NCBI GenBank assembly: GCA_023630585.1
Contig: CM042554.1
Span: 2,068,695-2,132,694 of the forward strand
Direction of reading: 5' to 3'
DNA: 64,000 nucleotides
From: Cranoglanis bouderius
Lineage: Eukaryota > Chordata > Actinopteri > Siluriformes > Cranoglanididae
Below the pieces are notes generated by a model that was not told the DNA's origin, made no database searches, and saw only the letters and a program-made list of their open reading frames with translations. A program made the translations under genes and the position numbers. Of the stretch, positions 34,191 through 45,100 are shown in pieces; within the stretch, counting starts at the first letter, position 1, and each line of letters opens with the position of its first letter.

Positions 34191-36043
34191 CAGGGGCCTC
34201 CTTTGTAAGACTTTGCATGAATTCCAGAGTGAAAGTGTACATACACATAAAAAAACAGGGAATTGCATGTGTGAAAAAAAAAAAAAAAAAAAAGAGCGAA
34301 AGATTCATAAAGCCTTGTGTAAACACACCTGCATGGCATTTCCGTTTATAAACCTCTATTTAAAACTTAATCCCTTTTTTTGTTTATTTATTATGTCCAA
34401 AATACCAATGAAATTAAAAAAGCTAGAGATGCCCTCACAATCCGGCAGACCTTTTCTGGTTGGTGCAGCAATCTCCCACCAAACATTGCTCCACGTGAGA
34501 ATAAAAATGTTAATATATAGAATTAAATAGCTTTTCGACTAGATGCCTCTATAGCAACGAGTGTAGTCATTTGCTCTGATTACATTAGGAAAATCGGACA
34601 TTGCTGCAAATTGCTCTTTTATCTTGGCCCCTTCATTCACTGTGTAAGGAACTCTGAACTCTAACCTATTTATATCATTATGTAGCAATTTAGTAGATCT
34701 GTAAATGTGTGAAATTACTTCACAGCTGTTTTCAGCCTGTAATTACCCACAATTAATACCAAAACATAACTATTTACTATTTCAGATAGGGGATTAAACA
34801 GTAGACAAATTAATAGTTAATTGGAGGAATAAATATCAATACATTCAATAAAAACAAATTAATTAACTGGTCTACACAAATAAATAAACAAACTCATGAA
34901 AATAATGTTATGCTTTAATGTTTCTTATGTCCAAGAAGCTTGTATGCAGTTAGTATGGAGCTGCATAATTTGATATGAAGTGCAACACCGCCCTGCATCA
35001 GATTAGCTGAATAGGATCTGATAGTTGCTTCTTACTAATACTTAGATGCTGAGTCCAGATATGCTGTTAGTTTTGTTCTAGAACATCACAACTTTTCACA
35101 AAGCCTGATGTCCTGTGTAGAGCTTTTTTGCTTAAGATGGACCATAAATGTTAGAGCTATTGCCAGATACATTGCCACCAACACAGGAAACACTATGTTT
35201 ATGTACAATAGGTGAGCAACATTTATCACTTTTCCTCTGATTAGCCATTATATGAATGCTAGGCACACTTACATGAACACAAAACTCCTGATTTCAGGGA
35301 TTTATAATGACCAGTGAAAGACGGAAATGCAAGCATAGCCCAGATGATTTCTGCTACATCTGTGGGTGTTTTGCCATTCCAGAAAATCCCTCAAAAGGAA
35401 GTTCACTGCTTAAGCACTCTGCATATTATTATAATGTTCGTCTTTTGAAATAGCTTTATTTAGAGATTTTCACAAATATTTCACAGACTATTTGTCTGCT
35501 GTTCATGTTGTAAACAATTGTTATGTTTTGTGTGCCTACTGTTGTAATTAATAAATAATAATAGTGAAATTTCACAGCTTCTACCAATTTAAATAAAACC
35601 CTGAAAGCAATATAAATTTAGCAAAATAATTAAAAACTTCATTCTTAAAAACTTCATTCTTATTTTGTGGGAAAAGAGTATGTGATAGGGAATTTTCAGT
35701 GGCATATTTGAACTCAGCATGACCAAAATAGGTAAAAACAAGTGTGATTTGCAAAACAGCATAAACTTTTTTTCTAGATGCAGGGCGGTGTAATCTGTGG
35801 GAGCGGTGATTTGCATATTTAGCGGTAATTCTCTACATATCCTCAGGGTGTCGCTAATTCCCACTGTTTCTAAAATATTGCGTCTGGTTTTATGCGTGGG
35901 TCAAAGCTTTTGTAAATATATGCTCAATTTCTTGCCAAGTATTTCTTTATAAATCCCGGTTTCTATGTCTGAGGTTGTGTGCATACATTCCAGATCCATT
36001 TTTGTGCATACGCAGTCTTTATAAATGAGGCCCCAGGTCAGAG
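34191..36043. mobile_element. Candidate DNA element with GGGGCCTC termini
   Basis: The left CAGGGGCCTCCTTTGTAAGA and the right TTTATAAATGAGGCCCC read as diverged inverted repeats about 1.85 kb apart. The first bases inside also agree (GACTTTGCATG against GACTGCGTATG). No transposase is visible. A poly-A run lies at 34275-34294. The class is unknown and chance similarity of short ends is possible. Confidence 0.35.
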
Positions 36044-38198
36044 CAGGTCTGTAGAATGGATTACATTTTGACTGGATTATATTTCAATCTACTGTAGCCT
36101 CTATTGCCTGAGACAGACATGCAAATTTACCAGGTCAAAGTGTCCAGTAAAACTCCTCATATTTATTTATTTATTTGTATGTCTTATTGTGAAAGTCTGC
36201 TATAACTTGTGTGAGCACAGAAGAAAGACATTAAAGGACAAAATTGGACTATGTAATTCACATGACACTTTAGAAAATTGCTGAGCTTTGTGTATAATCT
36301 GTGCATAAAATTATTTTAATGAAAATCATATGCCCCTGTGTATGTGTTATTATCTGCAAACTACACAGTCTTCATGAAATAGCAAATATCCTCCATAAGA
36401 GTGCACTACTGTTACAGGTCTTAAAATGTGCACTTCATTCATTGCCATTCATCTTGAGTTAATGTTTACCATTTGTAGGAAACCTAAAAATCTTTTGATT
36501 ACAATTGATACTTTTATTAAACATAAAATTAGTGTACAACAAGAAGCTTAATGTCTCAAAAAGATCACAATGCATTGCTAGGATGTAATTTATAGTTACA
36601 ACCAGAAAGCAGAAGGTACAAATATTACATTTTCTTTCCATGATCCAAGTACACAAGTTGAAAAGAAAAAAAATTGTCTATAAAAAATAAAATATAACTG
36701 TGTAAACAGCACAATTTTTTGTCAAACTTTTGAGAATAAGCTTTAGATGCTAATGCATATACAGTATGTATGTTCATTAATGTATCTTCACACTCCACAT
36801 AGACACATTACTTACATCACACTAGACAGTTCCTATACAATGTCTACATACACCATAGAAATGATTTTATGTTCTATTACAGGTTAACATTAAAACATTT
36901 TTTTTTAACTACATGATAACCAGCACCATTCAGATTATACCCCAAGACTAATATTTATAACCATAACCAAAGAAAAAGCAATTAAAAACAGAATTTTAAC
37001 AGTTTTAAGAGAGCTTTGGTGTAACCAATTGCTTTCCAAAAGCAGCTCTAATCTAAGAGGTTTTTTAAAGAAAACAGAAATATGACACATTCACATCATC
37101 TGTGATCTGTGAAGTGCAACAGGCTTCTACCTGCACTCCACTAGAATGATTCTGATTAGTTCTGTCAAAACCATTACTGAAAAGAAGTATATGGAATAAT
37201 TATTCTAGTGATTATTCCCAATTCACTACTATTCAATGAATGCTTTATGTTGCATTATCATTAGCTTTAATTTGGAATATGGAATATACAATAATACATT
37301 TGATACACACCAGTGCATAAGTAATCATTATTACAATATTTTGATAATATTGGGAAAAACCTATTGATTCTGACAAGTTGTCAATTATCTGCCAAGAAAC
37401 AGCAATAATTGACAGTGACAAACACCAGTTCATTTCTCTTATGCAGTGAGGTGTAACAAATATATTACTATATATTTATTCTAAATAAAAGCTAACGATA
37501 ATGCATTTAATGTATCCAGTAGATACTAGTAAATTGGGAGTAAAGTAATTAATAGAATAATCAGTTCATCTACTTCTTTTCAGTGGTCTTGACTGTGTGA
37601 AATGTGATATTGTTTTACTGCATTCACTTCTCAATGTTGGTCAGTTCAGCCGAAATGTGTACATTTCAAAAAGGTGTATAGGATTTTTATATGCACTGTA
37701 AATTCCATAAAATAGATAAATTTAGGATTTTCCATGGTTTCAGTATACAATTCCTTTCTAAAAACCCTGTATAACACTTTACAGAATGATTTGCAAAATG
37801 GCAAGGTACTTGTTTACAATTATATAGCTTACTTTTAAATTAAGTTTTTCTTTGTGATTTATTTCCTTTCCTCAATATTCAAGGTTAATCTACATAGTAG
37901 TTCTATGTGACTCAGAATATATTTATATAGCAAAGACATAATAATTAATGTACTGATGTGTATGTAAAGTAACATGCAAAATGAACATGAACTGCTAACA
38001 GTGGATATAAGAAAATACACAATGCTTCTCAAAATATGAATTCTGCAAAATATATAGCTTCCAAGTTTCATCCATAATATAACTTTAACTGTTAGCATTT
38101 CCATTCACAAAGGACAGAGAACAAAAAAAGAAGGGTTTCTTAAGTAATTAGGACTTTTTGGCACTAAACTACACTTAACTAAACTATACTAAAATATA
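36044..38198. other. AT-rich intergenic DNA, possible 3' UTR of the RAB26-like gene
   Basis: No repeat or coding exon is recognised. A - strand AATAAA (as TTTATT, about 36512-36517) could end a long RAB26-like 3' untranslated region running from 41564. This is only a possibility. Confidence 0.25.
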
Positions 38199-38766
38199 CA
38201 GTACTGTGCAAAAGTTTTAGGCACATGCAAATAAATGCTGTAGAGCAGTCACCCCTTCAAAATAATGAAATTAAATGTTTCTACATTAAAAAACAAAACA
38301 AAACAAAAAACACTGTAAAGAGCAGTAAACAGTAGTGAATAAAACAAAGTCAATATTTGTTGTGACAAAAATAAAAATAAAAATAAAATAATAATAGTAG
38401 CTTCCAGTACCATTTGTACAGTTTTATAAGGAAATTAGCTGGTAAGTTTTATTGAGCATCTTGCAGAACCAGCCACAGTTCTTCTGGAGGCTTTGACTTC
38501 CGCACTTGCTTCTTATTTTTGCAGCAAAACCCAGCAGCCTTCATTGTGTTTTTTTGTCTGAAAAGTGGTCTCTTACGTAACATATTGCTTTCTTTAATGA
38601 CATACAAACATTTTTCTACAACATTTAATTTTGTACTAGAAAACTAATGTTTGGGTATCTAAAATGTTTTTTGTACTGACTTGATAATGTAGAAGTCATA
38701 AAATAAAAAAACTATAAAGTTTGTACTAAAAAAAATTAGGGTGCCTAAAACTTTTGTACAGTACTG
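38199..38766. mobile_element. Small non-autonomous Tc1-type element, family G copy 2
   Basis: The ends CAGTACTGTGCAAAAGTTTT and AAAACTTTTGTACAGTACTG pair, with TA at 38197 and 38767. At 568 bp it is longer than copy 1 because it keeps a CTGGTAAGTTTTATTGAGC segment also seen in copy 3. Confidence 0.88.
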
Positions 38767-38769
38767 TAT

Positions 38770-39240
38770 ATAAAAAACAAAAAACAAAATGCAAAATGGA
38801 ATTACCTGAATAATTATAGCTATTTTAAAATTAGGTAAAAACATTACAAACAAAAAAACCCTAACACTTTAATATCTATATAAGCAAACAAAAAAGCAAC
38901 AAAACCTTTATTGTGGCTTTAACTTGTACAATGTCTACAGTAATTTCTCAAAAGCAATCTCAGAAAACACCCTTACGTCCTCAAAGCTCCAGATTATGAG
39001 ATTTGGAGAAAATGCCTTTCCATTTAAGTAAATGCTGGTGTCCAAAACATGGCTGTGATGTTAAACTGGTCTGACAGTTATATTCCCTTTGGTCACACTC
39101 CAACACATATCAAACTTTGAACTTTGAACATCGCATATCACACTGTCGGGTTCCACCAGCCCAGTTGTTTCAGAAATGTAATTACATTTGGCCAACTATT
39201 AAGAATGATGCAGTTTCTTTTCTTGAAAACTGGATGCTTC
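38770..39240. other. Intergenic DNA, nothing recognised
   Basis: No exon or repeat is recognised in this stretch. Confidence 0.4.
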
Positions 39241-39255
39241 CCTCAAATTAAACGG

Positions 39256-39283
39256 ACACACACACATACATACATACACACAC

Positions 39284-39336
<53 letters not shown>
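39256..39336. repeat. (CA)n microsatellite
   Basis: CA units with TA interruptions at both ends. Confidence 0.9.
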
Positions 39337-39340
<4 letters not shown>

Positions 39341-39341
<1 letters not shown>

Positions 39342-39888
39342 AGTGGGATCCACAGTCTGAGACCACTAGTGAAAATGCTTCTATTTTGCATTCCTTTCTA
39401 ATTTAATACAACAGCAAATTATATTATTGAGAACAACTTGATTGAAAAGTAGAATCTTTTACATATTTACATTAAATGCTTTTTGCTTTAGTGACAGTGT
39501 GCACTCAGTGCACTTGGAATGGTGTAGGAATTACAGCACTTTTTATATGTGGTTCCCACCTTTTCAGACTCTCTGTATTTACTCTGGTGAACTCACTGAT
39601 TGTTGACTTGGACACATATACACCTACTTCCTGGAGGGTGTTTTTGACCTGGCCAACTGTTGTGAAGGGTTTTTTCTTTACTAGGGAAATAATTCTTCTG
39701 TCATTCACCACAGTTGTTTTGTGTGATATTTCAGGCCTTTAGATGTTCCTGAGGTCACGAGTGCTTTCTTTTGTTTTAGGAATTTACCAAATAATTGATT
39801 TGGCCACACCTAATGTTTTTACTATTTCTCATACTGTGGTGGACAGCTAAAATAACAATAACTTTGTCACTGTCCAAATATTTATGGA

Positions 39889-39890
<2 letters not shown>
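39341..39890 (-). mobile_element. Tc1/mariner fragment, family I
   Basis: The left end is CAGTGGGATCCACAG beside TA. On the - strand, 39711-39505 encodes a transposase helix-turn-helix piece (RRIISLVKKKPFTTVGQVKN, then STISEF). The catalytic domain and the other end are missing. Confidence 0.65.

Positions 39891-39892
<2 letters not shown>

Positions 39893-39928
<36 letters not shown>
39893..39928. repeat. (GT)n microsatellite
   Basis: About 18 GT units directly before family J. Confidence 0.92.
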
Positions 39929-39934
<6 letters not shown>

Positions 39935-40679
39935 ATGGGTGTTTGTGGGTGTACGTGGGTGTGCAGCCATAACATTAAAACCACCTGCCTAAAATTGTGT
40001 AGGTCCCCCTTGTTCTGCCAAAACAGCTCTAACCCATCGAGGCATGGACTCCACCAGACCTCTCAAGGTGTACTGTGGTGCTTGTGTGCTCTGGACCCAA
40101 GACATTAGCAGCCGATCCTTTAAGTCACGCATGTTGCGAGGTTGGGCTTTCATGGATCAGACTTGTTTGTCCAGCACATCCCACAGATGCTCGATCGGAT
40201 TGAAAGCTAGGGAATTTGGAGGCCAAGTCAACACCTTGAACTTTTTGTCATGTTCTTTAAACCATTGCTGAACAATGTTTGCAGTAGACAACAATGTTGA
40301 CAGGGCAAATTATCCTGCTAAAAGACGCCACTGTCATTAGGGAATACCGTTGCCATGAAGGGGTGTACATAGGTGGTAGGACCCAAGGTTTCCCAGCAAA
40401 ACATTGCCCAGAGCATCACACTGACTCTGCTGGCTTGCCTTCTTCCCATAGTGCATCCTGGTGCCATCTCTTCCCCAGGTACTGACCACTGCATACTGAG
40501 AACACCCCACAAGACCTGCCATTTTAGATATGCTCTGAGCCAGTTTTCTAGCCATCACAATTTGTCCCTTGTCAAAGCTGCTCAGATCCTTATTCCTTGC
40601 CCATTTTTTCTGCTTTCTGCTTCCACATCTACTTTAAGAATTGACTGTTCACTTGCTGCCTATATATTGCCTATATATG

Positions 40680-40920
40680 TTGTAGCGTTCTTTGACAAGG
40701 CTGAGGCTTTCTGTTCAGAACAAGGGTGTTTATTAAGGCTGTTGTCGGCCACAGCCATGCCATACACACAGCTGTTCAGCACCCCACTTGGAAAAAACAG
40801 AGGTGAACACCTCCCTTCTCCCTCTTCCCAGAGCCCCTCATACACACACACACACACACACACACAGGGGGCGGGGCCTCCTCCTCACTTGACCCGAACA
40901 TATGATGTGATAGCAACATG
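40680..40920. other. Insertion of unknown origin inside family J
   Basis: It starts near TGTAGCGTTCTTTGAC, includes (CA)n at 40842-40866 and ends near a poly-T run. It may be part of an LTR, but this was not resolved. Confidence 0.3.
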
Positions 40921-40944
40921 CTCTTTACGATATTTTTTTTTTAT

Positions 40945-41001
40945 TAAAAATGTTTAATTATTTTGAAGTCATCTTTGCTCTGCAGCATTTCTCTGCATGT
41001 G

Positions 41002-41095
<94 letters not shown>

Positions 41096-41141
41096 CACAC
41101 ACACATACACACACACACTTTTGCACAGTACTGTATATATC
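40945..41141 (-). mobile_element. Family G fragment with a (TA)n/(CA)n expansion in its terminal repeat
   Basis: On the - strand the family G start (CAGTACTGTGCAAAAG, 41134-41119) is followed by CA and then TA repeats (41005-41119). The family text GCAGAGCAAAGATGACTTC then continues (about 40986-40968). The dinucleotide tract therefore sits between the terminal repeat and the body. Confidence 0.65.
41005..41088. repeat. (TA)n microsatellite
   Basis: About 42 TA units. A CA-rich tract follows at 41095-41119. Confidence 0.95.
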
Positions 41142-41199
41142 TATATATATAGTTTTGGTGGCACAATATTAGGCAGGTGGTTTTAATGTTATGTAATGT

Positions 41200-41564
41200 T
41201 TATACATATATATATATACATTTTTTTTCCATATAGATAGAAAAGGGCAGAATTGTGCTTCTCCAGAAACAGTATGAAGGCCTTCAACCTCTCCCAGCCT
41301 TAAAATCGATTAAAAATCCACACATGGTGCAACAAATCTGATGAAATGCTGCACACTGTTCACTGCTTGCCATTTATCATGTGTTTAGTGTACATATGCT
41401 AACACAAACGTATGATGCAGGTGGACAAATTTAAACATAGTCATAAGAACCATGTGTCCACCCACATACACAAACAAACAAAAATTCCCACAACTGGGCA
41501 AATGTAAACACATTTATGATAACCATGTGTGTATGTACACACACAAAAACACCCACTTGTGCTT
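41200..41564 (-). other. Start of the RAB26-like 3' untranslated region
   Basis: It directly follows the stop codon on the - strand. No coding signal or clear polyadenylation site was fixed in this stretch. Confidence 0.45.
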
Positions 41565-41667
41565 TTAGGTCCTGCAGCAACCTGTGGTCTTCATTTCCTT
41601 GTTGACATACTCATGTAATTTAAACTTGGGCTCATCCACACCCTTCATGGACCTGTGCTTTAGCTCT
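41565..41667 (-). CDS. rab26: RAB26-like terminal coding exon with CC prenylation motif
   Basis: The - strand acceptor is strong: a branch-like CTTAATG, then GTTTTTCTCTCCTCATCCTTGCAG ending at 41668. One base completes a Lys codon, then 33 residues run to TAA (41567-41565). The exon is too short to show as a long open frame. Confidence 0.82.
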
Positions 41668-42061
41668 CTGCAAGGATGAGGAGAGAAAAACAACATTAAG
41701 ACTGAAAATTCCTCATGACCAAATCATTCTCGCAGGGGAGATTTGGTAATTTTTTTTAGATAGCATGGGCCTGTGACTGAAACCTCCTGTTTTTCCACCA
41801 AGTTCAAATATTACTGATAAAAAAAACATTACCTGGCATGGTACTGCACACTTATGGACCACCATGTATATGCATGATGCCCTGCAATGGACTGCTCCCA
41901 TCCAGGGTGTATATTCAAGTCAAGTCAGTGTAACGTCTGAACGTATCAAACTGATTTCTGAATCAGCCTGGGTTTAGCAATGAAATTTCTCTGTCTCCTT
42001 GAGCTGTGAATCCTTATCTAACCTCTTCACCAGATGCCCCTTTGGAATGCAAAAGACTCTT

Positions 42062-42101
<40 letters not shown>

Positions 42102-45100
42102 TAAGAAAGTCTCTTGAATGTAACATATAATCATATTTCTAGATAGTTATAATGTATCCATATATGCATGTGTTATGTGTCTAGATAACATAAATATAAT
42201 GATTTTAGATAGTTTTAACTTAGGATATTATTTTAAATATCTGTAACCATGTTTTACTTGTAATATTCGTTACAAGTCCATCGAATTTAGTATGTGGTTA
42301 ATCGTCTTGCGATACCCTGATTGATTATGCATATCATATTGCAATGGGATACATTATTTCATACTTTCTCTTAATTTCATATATAATACGGTATAAACCA
42401 ACTCCTCCCTGGACATGCAAATTCAGAGCGTTCATCCCGCCAACAAACCCAATTTCCTGATTGGCCCATAGCCCAAAGAGGCGTGTGTGTTGGTGTTGTC
42501 TTCAAAACAACACCACGTTTTGAAACTCTTCAGTCTCTCTTCTTCACTTCAACTTCACTTCTACGCTCCTTCTGGTTTCTCTCCCCCGGGGCCGTGCCCC
42601 GGGAATAGGAAGCCAGGATCTCTCTCTCCCGGACAAAGGATGCAACCGCCTCACGGCCCACGCCTTTTTCAAATGGCACGACGAACCAGCGAACTCTACA
42701 CGACCTCACGCGAACTTTGAAACCGAAGCCATGCAAGTATAGTTAATGGATCTATATCTGCGTTTAAGATTGTACCCCTGTTTACAGGAGATTTAAGTTC
42801 GTTGCTGGTTTTGGAAAAGGCTAATTAGTTGTGTTTTTGTCTGCCATTCCCTTTTATTTCATTACTTTCTCTCTATACCTTTTCTGTCCTTGTATATAGA
42901 TGTACATATGTATGTTTTGCTTAGAGTTAGTCATGTGTATCCATAGTTACACCTAGTTATTAAAATCTATTATTCTACGCTTGATTTGTCTCTGTTTTGT
43001 CATTTGATGAGTCAATTAATCGCTTCAATCTCGTTACCCGCTCTAATTTTTAATAATAACTTTGTTGGTTAATCCTTCCTGGTCAGAAGGATAAACTCCC
43101 TCTTTAGAGTTCATAATTCCAAACTAGACAACAGCTAATCCTAAAAGCTGATCTAGACCACATACATAGTCATAATTAATTATAATCTGTTGTAGTTAAT
43201 TATCTATATGTATACTGTATGTGCACATACATGAATTCCCTTTCATGGCTGATGTATATTTATAACTGGTCACAACACGCATTGATTAGATATATAGATA
43301 TATTTCACGCCATTCGAGCTAATTCCTTATATAAATTGGAGAATACATTTAAACATGTTAAACATCTTTTAATTCATTACATAAATTGTAACTGGTGGAG
43401 AATATTTTTAAACACTGCAGATTCACCCGATTTACTACACATTCATACTACACGCTTTAAAACTCGTCTCCTTTAAAAAGGTGCTTCGAATCCAAGCATG
43501 TGCTTCTGTTTCGTTTTTCACGTTTAAAGTTGATCCATTACATTATTCTGGTGGAAAAGAATAATGCTAGTAATGATTGATTCGTTACATCAGTCAAGTG
43601 AGATCTTAATGTAATTCCTCTATATACAGTGGTGTTGAAAGTTTAAATTTCAAGTCCTAAAAGTAGAGAGAGAGAACCCAATTAAACAAGAGGCAAAAAT
43701 ATTATACCTGGCTGATTATTTATTGAGAAAAATGAATATAACATATCTGTGAGTGGAAAAGTATGTGAACCTTTGCTTTCAGTATCTGGTATGATTCAGT
43801 ATCTTGTGCAGCAATAACTAAACGTTTTTGGTCAGTCCTGCCCATTGGCTTGGAGGAATTTTAGCCCATTCCTCAGTACAGAACAGCTTCAACTCTGGGA
43901 TGTTGATTTCCTCACATGAACTGCTTGCTTCAGGTCCTTCCACATTTCTATTGGATTAAGGTCATTGACCATTGGCCACTTGGCCATTCCAATACATTAA
44001 CTTTAGTCTTCTTTAACCATTCTTTGGTAGAATGACTTGTTTGCTTAGGCACACAAGATGTCCTGAACTGGTAAATGTCTTTTAACCTTAGCGGTTCTAC
44101 AAAGCTACTTTACACTGTTTCTCGTTCACCCATTCACACATGCATGGGAGCATGGGGTTCAGTGTCTTGCCCAAGGACACTTTGGCATATGGAGGCATGT
44201 GGTCCGGGAATCAAACCGCCAACCCTACGATTAGCAGACAACCAGCTCTACCACCTGAGCCAATACAGTATCTCATGTGAGCCCCTTGTGAGCCCTGACA
44301 TTTTCCTTTAGAATTCGCTGATATAATTCAGAATTCATTGTTCCATAAATGATGGCAAGCCGTCCAGGCCCAGATGCAGCAAAACAAGCCCAAACCATGA
44401 TACTACTACTACCATGTTTCACAGATGGGATAAGGTCTTATGCCAGAATGCAGTGTTTTCCTTTCTCCAAACATAACGCTTCTCTTTTAATCCAAAAAAG
44501 TTCTATTTTGTTCTCATCCATCCACAAAACATTTTTCCAATAGCCTTCTGGCTTGTCCATGTGATCTCTGAACTTGTACCACTGTTGTTCAGTGTTCTCC
44601 TGATGGTGGACTTATGAACATTAACATTAGCCAATGTGAGCGAGACCTGTAGTTGCTTAGAAGTTACCCAGGGTTCCTTTGTGACCTCATAGACTATTAC
44701 AGTGCCCTCCACTAATATTGGCACCCTTGGTAAATATGAGCAAAGAAGGCTGTGAAAATTGTCTTTATTGTTTAAACTTTTGATCTTTTGTTAAAAAAAA
44801 ATTCACAACAATACTCGGCTCTTATGGATATCAAACAATTGCAAACAAAACACAGGTTTATCCAAAAAAATATATCTCTATTAAATATAGGTGTGCAACA
44901 ATTATTGGCACCCTTTTAGTCAATACTTTGTGCTACCGCCCTTTGCCATGATAACAGCTCTGAGTCTTCTCCTATAATGCCTGATGAGGTTGGAGATTAC
45001 ATGGCAAGGGATCTGAGACCATTCCTCCATGCAGAATCTCTCCAGATCCTTCAAATTTTGAGGTTCACGCTGGTGGACTCTCCTCTTCAGTTCAAGCCAC

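Larger units (their letters stand above)
39964..41194 (-). mobile_element. Tc1/mariner-like element, family J, interrupted
   Basis: The ends CAGCCATAACATTAAAACCA and TGGTTTTAATGTTATG pair, and CCTGCCTAAAATTGTG pairs inward with CACAATATTAGGCAGG. The interior up to about 40660 resembles a transposase gene on the - strand with large deletions (short frames only). The remainder is replaced by a microsatellite-rich insertion and a family G fragment. Confidence 0.75.

Noticed and set aside
44204..44262. A functional tRNA gene
   Set aside because: A and B boxes are present, but the paired acceptor stem is not, and a SINE body follows directly.
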